Positions 1-8,199 of a stretch of 64,000 nt of DNA are shown here, piece by piece. The DNA comes from Actinoplanes siamensis (GTDB lineage Bacteria > Actinomycetota > Actinomycetes > Mycobacteriales > Micromonosporaceae): contig NZ_BOMW01000044.1 of the NCBI RefSeq assembly GCF_016862395.1, forward strand, positions 1-64,000, read 5' to 3'. Every line of letters begins with the position of its first letter. The stretch's first letter is position 1. A program made the translations under genes and the position numbers. The notes beneath the pieces are model-generated. The model was not told the DNA's origin, did not search any database, and saw only the letters and a program-made list of their open reading frames with translations.

Positions 1-811
1 GTCGGCCGTCCCACCGGCCGACCGCCGCCGCCACGACCTCGCGTACCGCCGGCGGCACAGCGGTCCGGGCAGCGTCCTCGATCGTCGCGGCGGCGCGGGC
101 GAACGTCGCGGCAAGCACGGTGCCGGCCGGCGCCCACGCCGGGCGGTGGGTGCCCGGCGCTGCGGGCAGCAGGCCCAGCGCGGCGCCGGGCACCGGTTCC
201 GCCGTGCCGAGAAAACGCAGCAGCCGGCCGAACGTCGGGAGCATCCGGGCTCGCGCGCGCCGGGACAGGCCGGGTCGCAACGGCGACTCCACCAGGAACA
301 CGCTGACCATCCGGTTGAGGTAGTGGAACACGGCGACGACGCCGGCCAGCTCGGGCAGCCAGCCCGCGGGAAGCCCGGGTGGCGGCGCCCCGGGCACGCC
401 CGCCCACGTCACCACGTCCCGCAGCACGGGATCGGCGATGCCGCCACCCCGGCCGCCCTCGACGGCCGCGGCCTCCGGGCCGAGGCCCAGCGCGGTCATC
501 GTGGCGCCGTGCACGTCCACGCAGTACGGGCATCGGTTGGCCGCCGAGACCGCGGCGGCGACGGTCTCCTTCACCCCGCGTCCCGCGGATCCGGGGACCA
601 GCAGGGTCTCGCGCAGCATCGCCCACACGGCGGCCAGCACCGGCGGCTCCGGCGAGTGCAGCGCCACCGGGGGCGCGAGCATGCCGAAGTCCCGTTCCAT
701 CTGCTGGTAGACGGCGGCGACGACACCGTGGGCAGAGCCCGGTGGCACCGGTCGGACATGGCGGATCTGCCCGAGCACCGGGCGCCGCACCAGCTTGCCG
801 ATCATCGACAT
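1..811 (-). CDS. AhpD-like / carboxymuconolactone decarboxylase family protein (3' end cut by window edge)
   Basis: About 270 residues are visible on the minus strand from an ATG at 811, and the frame stays open to base 1, so the C-terminus is missing. Around residues 93-100 it reads CPYCVDVH, the CxxCxxxH redox motif of the AhpD/CMD fold, where a cysteine pair carries out peroxidase or disulfide chemistry. The gene begins 16 bases after the stop of the GMC oxidoreductase and is probably the third gene of an operon with it and DUF5987. It may protect or regenerate the GMC enzyme, whose reaction could release peroxide; that role is inference. The family call is firm, the substrate is unknown. 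Confidence 0.8.
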   Translation of the reverse strand, partial: MSMIGKLVRRPVLGQIRHVRPVPPGSAHGVVAAVYQQMERDFGMLAPPVALHSPEPPVLAAVWAMLRETLLVPGSAGRGVKETVAAAVSAANRCPYCVDVHGATMTALGLGPEAAAVEGGRGGGIADPVLRDVVTWAGVPGAPPPGLPAGWLPELAGVVAVFHYLNRMVSVFLVESPLRPGLSRRARARMLPTFGRLLRFLGTAEPVPGAALGLLPAAPGTHRPAWAPAGTVLAATFARAAATIEDAARTAVPPAVREVVAAAVGRWDGR

Positions 812-827
812 CGCCCCGCGCCGCCCC

Positions 828-2486
828 TCAGCCGGCGCCGACGATCGGCGCGGCCAGCGGCAGCACCCCGCGCCGCGCCGACGTCTCGCCGCCGGGCGCC
901 GGCGCGCCGTACCGGCAGTCGACGCCGCGCGCACGGGCCGCCGCCACGATGCCGGGCACCGCACGCTCGGCCAGCGCGGCGATCGTCATCGCGGGGTTGA
1001 CCGTGAGCGCACCCGGCACCGCGGAACCGTCGGTCACGAAGATTCCGGGATGGCCGCGCAGCTCGTGCCGGTCGTCGAGGGCCGAGGTCGCCGGATCGTC
1101 GCCGATCCGGCACGAGGCGAGCGGGTGTACGGTGTAGGCGCCGACCACGTCGTTGGTCCACGGCGCCACGCCGGCCAGCCCGTCGCGGCCCAGGATGTCC
1201 CTGACGTCGGCATCGGAGAGTTCCCAGCCGCGCAGCGTGTTCTCCGTCGGCCGGTAGCTCAGCGTGCCACGGCCGAGCATCTGCTGGGAGATCCGCACGG
1301 CGTTCCCCGTCGGGGGCGGCGTCCCGAAGACGCCTTCGTTGTCGTCCTCCGACATGGTGAACACGGTCAGCCAGGACTGCCAGCGGCTCAGCATCTCCTT
1401 CTTGCGCACGCCGAACCAGCTCGGCGTGGAACCGTCCGGCACCTGGGCCAGGATGGTGCCGAGCCCCGGCGGGAAGTAGAGCTGCTCCAGCGAGTAGCGC
1501 TCGTATTCGGGCAGCGTGCCGTCGAGCCGGTCCCACGAGGCGACACAGGGCCCCTTGCCGATCTGATTCGCGGCGTACGCCCGGCCGTCCGGCCGGGACA
1601 GCCCGAGAACCTCGGCGACCCTGTCCTCGTTCATCACCGCGGTGTTGAGCCGCTCGCCGTTGCCGGAGAAGTATCGGCCGACCGCGTGCGGCATCGTGCC
1701 GAGGGCCGCCTCGGATCGTTGCAGGATGACCGGGGTGGCGCCGGCGCCGGCGGCCAGCACGACCAGCTTGGCCTCGATCACGCCCTCGTCCCGGTGCACG
1801 CGGTAGTCGACGTCGTCGACCACCGTGTAGTGCACCCGGTAGTGCCCCTGCGGTGTCCGGGTCAGGTGCTGCACCTCGTGCAACGGCCGGATCACGGCGC
1901 CGTGCGCGACCGCCGCCGGCAGATAGTTGAGCAGCATCGACCGTTTGGCGTCGAAGCGGCAGCCGGCCATCATCCAGTTGCAGTTGGTGCAGCGGCTGCC
2001 GTCGATCGCGACCGGCACCGGGTTCGCGGTGCGGCCGGCATGATGGCAGGCGGCGGCGAAGACCCCACCGGCGTACGGCACGTCGTCCCAGCCCTGCTTC
2101 GTGACGGGCAGAGCCTCGGCCACGCGGTCGTACCAGGGTTCCAGGGTGTCACGGCTGATCGCGGCCGGCCACATCCGGCGCCCGATGCCGCCGTGCCGCT
2201 CGAAGGCGAACCGGGGGGCTCGCGGCATCGCCGCGAAGTACACCACACTGCCGCCGCCCACGCAGTTGCCGCCGAGCACGCTCATCCCGTCGCCGACCAC
2301 GAAGTCGAAGGCCCGGGTGTACGAGGAGCCGAGCAGGTAGTCGTGCTCGAAGTCCGTGCCGGACAGCCACGGCCCGCGTTCCAGGACGGTGACCTTCGCG
2401 CCGCCGGCGGCCAGGTGGTAGGCGGTGATCGCACCACCGAACCCGCTGCCGACCACCAGCACGTCGGTCCGCTCCACGGCGCTCAT
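828..2486 (-). CDS. GMC family FAD-dependent oxidoreductase
   Basis: A 552-residue flavoprotein. Its N-terminus has the FAD-binding Rossmann motif VVGSGFGGAITAYHLA, and the C-terminal part carries the family's second FAD segment (HPLASCRIGDD, then an SAVPGALTVNPAMTIAALAE helix). A CTNCNWMMAGC cluster near residue 170 is typical of the cholesterol-oxidase-like branch. These enzymes oxidise an alcohol to a ketone or aldehyde. The start ATG at 2486 overlaps the stop of the upstream DUF5987 gene by four bases (ATGA), so the two are translationally coupled. In gluconate-dehydrogenase-type systems a small partner accompanies the GMC subunit, and DUF5987 may play that part here (inference). It is presumably a tailoring oxidase. 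Confidence 0.88.
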   Translation of the reverse strand: MSAVERTDVLVVGSGFGGAITAYHLAAGGAKVTVLERGPWLSGTDFEHDYLLGSSYTRAFDFVVGDGMSVLGGNCVGGGSVVYFAAMPRAPRFAFERHGGIGRRMWPAAISRDTLEPWYDRVAEALPVTKQGWDDVPYAGGVFAAACHHAGRTANPVPVAIDGSRCTNCNWMMAGCRFDAKRSMLLNYLPAAVAHGAVIRPLHEVQHLTRTPQGHYRVHYTVVDDVDYRVHRDEGVIEAKLVVLAAGAGATPVILQRSEAALGTMPHAVGRYFSGNGERLNTAVMNEDRVAEVLGLSRPDGRAYAANQIGKGPCVASWDRLDGTLPEYERYSLEQLYFPPGLGTILAQVPDGSTPSWFGVRKKEMLSRWQSWLTVFTMSEDDNEGVFGTPPPTGNAVRISQQMLGRGTLSYRPTENTLRGWELSDADVRDILGRDGLAGVAPWTNDVVGAYTVHPLASCRIGDDPATSALDDRHELRGHPGIFVTDGSAVPGALTVNPAMTIAALAERAVPGIVAAARARGVDCRYGAPAPGGETSARRGVLPLAAPIVGAG

Positions 2487-3037
2487 GCCGGGCTCCCCGA
2501 CGCCGTCGTGCCGGGGTGCAGCCGGGCCAGCGGCCGCCGGTAGGAGAAGTCGGGGAACCGCCACAGCCCGTCCGGGTCCGGCGGGTCGATCCCCATCGCG
2601 CGCAGCCCGGGGTGCCCGGCCGCGAGCGCCTCGACGGTGCTCAGGTGCGCCGCCGAGTCGTACGCCATGTTGCTGAACAGCGCCAGGCTCACCCACAGCT
2701 CCTTCTCCGCGTGGCCCGGGCCCACCAGCTCGGACACCAGCCCGGTGCGTTCGCCGAAGGGCAGGGCCACGAAGGCCGGCAGGTCCCGGTCGAGGGCCAG
2801 CCCGCGGCGGGCCGCCCACTCGGTGGCGTGGTCGTTGAGAGCGGCCACCAGACCGTCCAGGATCGGCTCCATCCCGGCGCCGTCGGTGGCGAGCAGCTCC
2901 AGGGCACCGGCCGCCACCGCTCCGCCGCCCGCCGCCGCCCCGGCCACGGAGACGTCGTCATCCCCGCGTTTCTCGCCGGGCACGACCGTGTCGGCGAATG
3001 CCTCCAGGGTCGCTGTTCGAATCGCATCTGCCTGCAA
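2483..3037 (-). CDS. DUF5987 family protein, possible small subunit of the adjacent GMC oxidoreductase
   Basis: A 184-residue protein with no catalytic motif I can identify. The opening MQADAIRTATLEAFADTVVP resembles the gluconate 2-dehydrogenase subunit 3-like helical fold, and the overall sequence matches my memory of DUF5987 proteins of actinomycete clusters. Unlike the classical gamma subunits it shows no Tat signal, so it should stay in the cytoplasm. It is the first gene of the leftward operon and overlaps the GMC start by four bases, which suggests a fixed 1:1 partnership. The start ATG at 3037 is the first in frame. The assignment rests on sequence feel and position rather than on a diagnostic residue. 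Confidence 0.7.
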   Translation of the reverse strand: MQADAIRTATLEAFADTVVPGEKRGDDDVSVAGAAAGGGAVAAGALELLATDGAGMEPILDGLVAALNDHATEWAARRGLALDRDLPAFVALPFGERTGLVSELVGPGHAEKELWVSLALFSNMAYDSAAHLSTVEALAAGHPGLRAMGIDPPDPDGLWRFPDFSYRRPLARLHPGTTASGSPA

Positions 3038-3235
3038 TGGAGTCCCCTTGCCTCGTCACATCCATCGGCCGGCGAGCGCCGGTACAGGACATTTCCCCAT
3101 CGTGGATGGCGGCCTGCCGGGCGGCATCTTCGAAGGTGCCGTGGAAGCGCGGACCGAAACGGCACGGCAGAAGACGTGCCGCCGCACCACCGTGGGAAAC
3201 AATCGCGGCTCGAAACCATCGAGGGAAGCGGCGAC

Positions 3236-4306
3236 ATGTTGGTACTGGTTACCGGTGGCACGGGATTCCTCGGATCGCACACCGCCGCGGCGCTGACACG
3301 CGCCGGGCACCGGGTGCGGGTGCTGGCCCGTGATCCGGCACGCGTACCGGGACGGCTCGCGCCGCTGGGCGCCGACGCCTGCGCCGTGGAGACGGCCGCC
3401 GGTGACGTCACCGACGCGGTAGCGGTCCGGCGGGCGCTGCGCGGCTGCGACGCGGTGCTGCACGCCGCGGGGGTGTACAGCTTCGACACCCGCGATCGGG
3501 CACGGCTGGCGGCGGTCAACGTGCGTGGCACCGAAACCGTTCTGGAGGCGGCCCGTGCGGCCGGCACCGGCCGGGTGATCCACGTGTCCACGTTCGGCGC
3601 CCTGCTGCCCGGAACCGACGACCCGCTGACCGTCCACTCGGCGGTGGGCGTGAGCCGTGAGCCGTACCTGGCCGCCAAGGCCGCCGCGGAGCGGATCGCC
3701 CGAGGCCACCAGGCGACGGGGACGCCGGTGACGATCTGCTACCCGCCGGCGACGCTCGGCCCGTACGATCCCGGGCTGGGCGATCAGACGACCCGGATCC
3801 GCAACGCCCTCCGCGGTCTGATGCCGTTCTGGCCGCGCGGCGGTTTCCCCGTCGGCGACGTCCGTGACGTGGCCGAGCTGCACGTGGCTCTGCTGGCACC
3901 GGAGATCGTCGGCGACCGGTGGTTCGCGCCGGGCCGGTACACCACCACCACCGACCTGGTGGCGGCCCTGCGCCGGGTGACCGGCCGGGCCCTGCCCGCG
4001 CTGTTCCCGCCGGCCCGGGCGATGCTGCCGCTGGGCCGGCTGGCCGGGGCGGCGCAGCGCGTCCTGCCTGTGCACCTGCCCGCCGAGTACGGCGCCATCT
4101 ACACCTGCGCGGTGGGCCGGCCGGTGGACACGGCCGCGACCGACCGGCTGCTGGGTCACGGCCCCCGGCCGCTGGAGACCACGCTCGCCGACACCGTCGC
4201 GTGGCTGCACGCCGCCGGGCACGTGGATGCCCGGCGGGCCGGGCACGCCGCCGCCGACCGGCCGGACGAGGTCCGCAAGCTGGAAGAACGCCGCAGCCGG
4301 TTCTGA
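3236..4306 (+). CDS. NAD(P)-dependent epimerase/dehydratase (extended SDR)
   Basis: A 356-residue extended short-chain dehydrogenase. The N-terminus LVTGGTGFLGSHTAAAL is the GxxGxxG nucleotide-binding motif, and YLAAK near residue 145 is the YxxxK catalytic pair; HVSTFGAL supplies the upstream Ser/Thr. Such enzymes reduce, epimerise or dehydrate sugar nucleotides or small alcohols; closest in feel are dihydroflavonol-4-reductase-like proteins. It lies divergent from the DUF5987/GMC operon across a 198-base gap and 46 bases before the TIGR03084 gene, so those two may be co-transcribed. It could serve the deoxysugar route, but it is 44 kb from the sugar cassette. Substrate unknown. Confidence 0.82.
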   Translation: MLVLVTGGTGFLGSHTAAALTRAGHRVRVLARDPARVPGRLAPLGADACAVETAAGDVTDAVAVRRALRGCDAVLHAAGVYSFDTRDRARLAAVNVRGTETVLEAARAAGTGRVIHVSTFGALLPGTDDPLTVHSAVGVSREPYLAAKAAAERIARGHQATGTPVTICYPPATLGPYDPGLGDQTTRIRNALRGLMPFWPRGGFPVGDVRDVAELHVALLAPEIVGDRWFAPGRYTTTTDLVAALRRVTGRALPALFPPARAMLPLGRLAGAAQRVLPVHLPAEYGAIYTCAVGRPVDTAATDRLLGHGPRPLETTLADTVAWLHAAGHVDARRAGHAAADRPDEVRKLEERRSRF

Positions 4307-4352
4307 ACCTACTGTCGCGGGGACAGGTCACCGGCAGCGGAGGAGATCGCTC

Positions 4353-5171
4353 ATGACCGATACGAGAAGTGCCGAACTGGCGAACGCCGTCACCGCGTTC
4401 CAGGCCGATGTCGAGGATGTCGATCGCCTGGTGTCCGGCCTGGACGCGGCCGGCTGGACGACCCCGACACCGGCGCCCGGCTGGACGGTGGCGCATCAGA
4501 TCGCCCACCTGGCCGCCACGTTCCGGCTGGCCGGCCTGGCCGCCGCCGACCCGCAGGCCTTCGTCTCCCTCACCTCCCGGCTGAGCGCCGACTTCACCGC
4601 GAACGTGACGGCGGCGCTGCAGGAGTATCTGCGGGAACCGCCGGCGGTGCTGCTCGGCCGGTGGCGCGAGGAGTGCGCCGCGGCGGCGCGGGCGCTGGCC
4701 GCCGCTCCGGCACACGAGCCGTTGCCGTGGCTGGTCCGGCCGATCCCGCCGGCCGTGCTGGCCTGTGCCGGGATGATGGAGCTGTTCGGGCACGGCCAGG
4801 ACATCGCGGACGCGCTCGGCGTCACCGTGGAGCGTACCGACCGGATCCGCTGGCTGGCCGGGTTCGCCGTCCGCACGTGGGACTTCGGCTACCAGGCCCG
4901 CGGGCTGCCCACGCCACAGGTGAGCTTCCGGTACGAACTCACCGCGCCCTCCGGGGCCACGTGGACGTTCGGCCCGGACGATGCCGGGCAGTCGGTGACC
5001 GGGCCCGCTGTCGATCTGTGCCTGCTCGTCACGCGCCGCCGGCACCGGGACGATCTCGGTCTGCGGGCCAGCGGCCCGGACGCCGACGCCTGGCTGGACA
5101 TCGCGCAGGCGTACCGCGGGCCGGCCGGGCCCGGACGCCGGCCGGGACAGTTCGCCGCCGGGGTGCGGTGA
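4353..5171 (+). CDS. TIGR03084-type DinB/MDMPI-fold metal-binding protein
   Basis: A 272-residue protein with the four-helix DinB-like fold: HQIAHLAATF near residue 49 and LFGHGQDIADALG near residue 150 supply the histidines that bind a divalent metal in this fold. Members include mycothiol-dependent maleylpyruvate isomerase, and actinomycete clusters often carry one, possibly for thiol-dependent isomerisation or detoxification. The ATG at 4353 is preceded by GGAGGAGATCGC, a good ribosome site. It follows the SDR gene in the same direction and is followed by a long perfect palindrome that probably ends transcription. The exact reaction cannot be read from the sequence. Confidence 0.75.
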   Translation: MTDTRSAELANAVTAFQADVEDVDRLVSGLDAAGWTTPTPAPGWTVAHQIAHLAATFRLAGLAAADPQAFVSLTSRLSADFTANVTAALQEYLREPPAVLLGRWREECAAAARALAAAPAHEPLPWLVRPIPPAVLACAGMMELFGHGQDIADALGVTVERTDRIRWLAGFAVRTWDFGYQARGLPTPQVSFRYELTAPSGATWTFGPDDAGQSVTGPAVDLCLLVTRRRHRDDLGLRASGPDADAWLDIAQAYRGPAGPGRRPGQFAAGVR

Positions 5172-5210
5172 CCGCGACGAGACGGTCCCGGACGTGAGGG
5201 AACCGCCAAT

Positions 5211-5238
5211 GGCCGGCCCGCCGATCGGCGGGCCGGCC
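5211..5238. terminator. Perfect GC-rich palindrome between convergent genes
   Basis: A 12-base arm at 5211-5222 (GGCCGGCCCGCC), the four bases GATC, and the exact reverse complement at 5227-5238. It lies between the converging DinB-like and chorismate mutase genes, so it can act as a terminator in both directions. There is no U-tract, which is usual for actinomycetes. Confidence 0.6.
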
Positions 5239-5271
5239 GTCGGTCGTAGTGCCGCGGCGCCGCCCCGGCCG

Positions 5272-5577
5272 CTACAGAGGGCCCCGGCCGGCTCGCAGGA
5301 GCAGCAGTCCGAGCTGCAGGCCGTCGCGGCCGAGCGCGTCGCGGAAGCGCCGCAGGATCTGTCCCTCCCGGCTGAGCACCAGCCTGGTGCCACCCGCCGC
5401 CATCCGGAGGGCGCCGATCCGCTGCGACAGCGCGGCCCGCTCACGCCACAGCTCGATGATGGATCGGTCGATCTCGTTGATGCGCTCGCGCATCTCCGCG
5501 ATGGCGGCGTCCGCCGGAGTCGGCCCGGCCCCGATCGGGGCGACACCTGCGGTCCGGTCTCCCATTGACTCGCTCAT
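5272..5577 (-). CDS. Chorismate mutase, AroQ class (small, monofunctional)
   Basis: A 101-residue all-helical protein. IAEMRERINEIDRSIIELW, WRERAALSQRIG and the SRE segment match the three active-site helices of AroQ chorismate mutases, including the arginines that bind the substrate carboxylates. It turns chorismate into prephenate, the gateway to phenylpyruvate and 4-hydroxyphenylpyruvate. The usual helix-2 lysine appears as arginine (IGALR), as I remember for the actinobacterial subfamily ending in LLLLRAGRG. A dedicated copy in a cluster usually raises aromatic precursor supply, which fits the MppJ-like methyltransferase and HpaB-type hydroxylase elsewhere in the window. I chose the ATG at 5577 because upstream in-frame starts have no homology. 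Confidence 0.85.
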   Translation of the reverse strand: MSESMGDRTAGVAPIGAGPTPADAAIAEMRERINEIDRSIIELWRERAALSQRIGALRMAAGGTRLVLSREGQILRRFRDALGRDGLQLGLLLLRAGRGPL

Positions 5578-5916
5578 CGATCGACCTCTGCCCTCTGCGA
5601 CGGGAAAGTTCGGTGGCGCCGCCGACGGCTCCGACGACCGGTCCGGCAGTCGGGATCGGCTCTGCCGGCTGGGCGCGGGCCCGGTGACGGCAGCGTGCCG
5701 GCGTCCCGCTGGCGCCGGGGGCCCGCACTCCATAGTCGCTGCGGCGGGTCGCGAGCGCGTCTTCCGGCGTGCGAACCGGCCGACACCCGGGCGTGGCGCA
5801 CGTCGCGCCACCCGGCAGGCATCACTCGATTACGAAGAGTGAGGTGATCACTGCTTTAGGTGGCGTGGCATCGAGGTTCATGGCAGACTGCCTCGGAAAT
5901 CTTGAACGGGGGCACC
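5578..5916. promoter_or_regulatory. Divergent control region between chorismate mutase and the MerR-type regulator, with two dyads
   Basis: No gene is supported in these 339 bases. Two dyads stand out. One is TCACTC at 5822-5827 with GAGTGA at 5837-5842, separated by nine bases. The other is nested: GGCAG-A-CTGCC at 5882-5892 inside CGAGG at 5872-5876 and CCTCG at 5891-5895, ending about 20 bases before the regulator's ATG. Either could be the MerR protein's operator, placed to control both divergent genes. I could not pick out a convincing -35/-10 pair. Confidence 0.4.
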
Positions 5917-6549
5917 ATGCGCATCTCCGAGCTGGCTCGGCGTGCTGACGTACCAGTACCGACGATCAAGTTCTATCTGCGCGAAGGACTCCTGCCCCCA
6001 GGCACGCGCACCGCCCGCAACCAGGCTCTCTACGACGAGAGCCACTACCAGCGCCTGCGGATGATCCGGATCCTCACCACGGTCGGCGACCTGGACATCG
6101 GTACGGTCCGGGGCCTGCTGCCGCTCATCGACGACCCCGGCATTCCCCTTCCCCAGGTGTACGCGGAGGTCGACCGGGTCCAGTCCGCGACCGCTCAGCA
6201 ACCTGTCGAACTCGAGGGCATCGACAGCGCCCGCGCCGACATCCACGCCCTGACCGAGCGGCTGGGCTGGCACGAGGCGGCGACCCGCTCCGGGCGCGAA
6301 TCGCTGGCCCGGGTCCTCACGGCTCTGCGCCTGCTCGGCTTCGAGGTGGACATCGAGTTCCTCCTGCCGTTCGCGCGTGCCGCGGAAACCGTCGTGCACG
6401 CCGAGGTCGATCTCATCCATGCCGACGACCCGGCGATAAAGGGACCGGCCATCGCGCGCAGCATCCTCTTCGACGTCCTGATCTCGTTGATGCTGCGCAC
6501 GGCACGGCAGGATCGGGTGACCAAGCGGTTCAGGCCGCCCGGCGCCTGA
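5917..6549 (+). CDS. MerR family transcriptional regulator
   Basis: A 210-residue regulator. The first 70 residues form the MerR winged helix: MRISELARRADVPVPTIKFY is the helix-turn-helix and LREGLLPPG the wing (a Y-x-R-x-G-L-L-type motif). The C-terminal 120 residues form a helical, presumably effector-sensing or dimerisation region without the cysteines of metal sensors, so a small organic ligand is more likely. The ATG at 5917 follows GGGGGC and is where family similarity begins. It is divergent from chorismate mutase and is the only MerR regulator in the window. Targets are unknown; the dyads in the shared upstream region are candidates. Confidence 0.85.
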   Translation: MRISELARRADVPVPTIKFYLREGLLPPGTRTARNQALYDESHYQRLRMIRILTTVGDLDIGTVRGLLPLIDDPGIPLPQVYAEVDRVQSATAQQPVELEGIDSARADIHALTERLGWHEAATRSGRESLARVLTALRLLGFEVDIEFLLPFARAAETVVHAEVDLIHADDPAIKGPAIARSILFDVLISLMLRTARQDRVTKRFRPPGA

Positions 6550-6591
6550 CCGGGCACGGCTGCCGCGGCATGACGCGCCCGGCGGTGACCA

Positions 6592-7227
6592 TCACGTGAC
6601 GCCACGGCCCTCGCGCCGCATGTCTCCGCCTCGCGGCGTTCCCGTGCCGAAGCCGTAACGCAGGAGAACGGCGCCCGCGGGAGAGGTGACCGGCGGCTCG
6701 AGGAGAGCCAGTTCGGCGGGTATCGCACCGCCGTCGAACACCTTCTTGCCGACACCGAGCAGGATGGGAAAGATCCACAAGTTGAGCCGGTCGCAGAGGC
6801 GCTCGCGCAGCAGGGTCTGCACCAGGTTCAGGCTTCCGATCACGTGGACGTGCTCGTGCCTGTCGCGCACCTCGCGCACGGCGCCCGCCAGGTCCGGCCC
6901 GAGTTGGGTCGAGCCCGCCCAGTCCAGCGTCGGATTGCCGCGCGACGCGACGTACTTGGGAACGCTGTTGAACAGCGCGGCGAATTCGGCGTCCACGCCG
7001 TCGGCCTGATGCGGCCAGAACGCCGCGAATATCTGGTAGGTCCGGCGCCCGAGCAGCAACGCGTCCATGCCCCGCATCCCGGCCCGGACATGCCGGCCGA
7101 CCGTCTCGTCGAACAGGGGCGCCTGCCACCCCCCGAAACCGAAGCCGTCAGGGTCCTCGTCGGGCCCGCCCGGCGCCTGGCCGACGAGGTCGAGCGTGGC
7201 GTACAGGTCGATGTGAACCGTCCCCAT
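6592..7227 (-). CDS. Dihydrofolate reductase-like protein (RibD C-terminal domain family)
   Basis: A 211-residue protein of the RibD_C fold: MGTVHIDLYATLDL at the start, DALLLGRRTYQIFAAFWP near residue 60 and VHVIGSLNLVQTLL near 130 are the usual nucleotide-binding and substrate-pocket segments. Members are NADPH-dependent reductases of pterin- or flavin-precursor-like substrates, and many actinomycete copies have no assigned reaction. It is transcribed leftward after the SgcJ-like gene across a 191-base gap with no obvious gene, so co-transcription is uncertain. It ends 42 bases from the end of the convergent MerR gene. Whether it belongs to the pathway or is a bystander cannot be told. Confidence 0.75.
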   Translation of the reverse strand: MGTVHIDLYATLDLVGQAPGGPDEDPDGFGFGGWQAPLFDETVGRHVRAGMRGMDALLLGRRTYQIFAAFWPHQADGVDAEFAALFNSVPKYVASRGNPTLDWAGSTQLGPDLAGAVREVRDRHEHVHVIGSLNLVQTLLRERLCDRLNLWIFPILLGVGKKVFDGGAIPAELALLEPPVTSPAGAVLLRYGFGTGTPRGGDMRREGRGVT

Positions 7228-7418
7228 GAGGTCCTTCCTGCCGGCGCGGACAAGGCGCAGGGCACCGCGGCCGCCGCGAGCGCGTCGGCTGCCAGTATGC
7301 CGATCGGCGCGGGTCCAGATTTCTTCGAGAATGCTCTGCCGGCGGAGCCGGCGCCGGGGCCGCCCGGGGGTGTCCGGCGACCCCGGCGCGCCGGGCCGGT
7401 CGCTCTCCCGTCAGGCGG

Positions 7419-7853
7419 TCACCGCGCCGGCTCACGGGGACAGTTCTGGTACACCGCGAGCGCCCATCGGGTGTCCCTCTTCACCAGGATCCACGACGCG
7501 CGGATCGCCGCCTCGGCGGAGACCTCCTGCTCGCCGGCCGCCAGAACGCCGCCCGTGGTGATCAGTGCCACCACGTCCGGCGCCAGCACCTTGACGTCGA
7601 TCGGCGAACCGGTGACCCGCGTGCCCCGGTACCTGCCGGCGAAGGCCTCGGCCATGAAGCTCCGGATCTCGTCGCGGCCGTGCGCGTACACGCCCGGGAG
7701 GATCATCGTTCCGTCGTCCAGGAAGAGGTCGGCGAAGCCGTCGGCGTCCTGAGCCGCCCAGACCTCGGTCAGGCGGGCCGGCACGGCGAGCAGCGCCTGC
7801 CGGTCGGGTCCCGGGGGCGCAACCGCGGCGGCGCCTGTCGAGCTGCTGGTCAT
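7419..7853 (-). CDS. SgcJ/EcaC family protein (SnoaL/NTF2-like fold)
   Basis: A 144-residue single-domain protein of the NTF2-like fold, recognised by VWAAQDADGFADLFLDDGTMILPGV, the GRDEIRSFM helix and a C-terminal strand WALAVYQN. The family is named after SgcJ of the C-1027 enediyne cluster, but members occur in many clusters and some have no defined reaction. NTF2-like proteins in clusters act as cyclases, isomerases, hydrolases or binding proteins. The ATG at 7853 is preceded by AAGGA at good distance; an upstream in-frame extension would add 33 non-homologous residues. It is divergent from the DUF2306 gene. Its presence hints at, but does not prove, an enediyne-related pathway. Confidence 0.75.
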   Translation of the reverse strand: MTSSSTGAAAVAPPGPDRQALLAVPARLTEVWAAQDADGFADLFLDDGTMILPGVYAHGRDEIRSFMAEAFAGRYRGTRVTGSPIDVKVLAPDVVALITTGGVLAAGEQEVSAEAAIRASWILVKRDTRWALAVYQNCPREPAR

Positions 7854-8199
7854 AGCGCGATCCTTACTGTCGTGAGCGGCACGCTCGGTCAGTGGTGAGG
7901 CATCCCTGGAGCGGGCAGTGCTCGCTGCCGCCGTGGCGGCCGTCCGCCGCACGATCGGCTCCGCGGGAGGTGTTCGCCAATTCTGTGAGGTTCGCGTATA
8001 CGGAGGCCACTTTCAGCTTGCGGCTGTCGCCGGCCCGTCCCCGCCGTTGATCGCACCCGGCTCCCGATACCAGGCGCGTGTGCTTCCCGCAATGCCGCGC
8101 CGCGCTTTGTTTCGCTGGGAAACCGCAATTTCGAGGATGCCGGCCGATCGGTGTCGCCCACAGGATGAGCCGCGCAAACGGTCTCGCAAGGAGGCACTG
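7854..8199. other. Intergenic region, 346 bases, between divergent genes
   Basis: Separates the leftward SgcJ-like gene from the rightward DUF2306 gene. I see no supported coding sequence, no long dyad and no clear -35/-10 pair. The right end holds the CAAGGAGGCACTG ribosome site of the DUF2306 gene. Promoters for both genes must lie here or overlap the start codons. Confidence 0.5.

Noticed and set aside
795..2543. A 582-codon rightward frame opposite the first GMC gene
   Set aside because: The minus strand carries the FAD motifs and a coupled upstream gene; the plus-strand translation has no recognisable domain.
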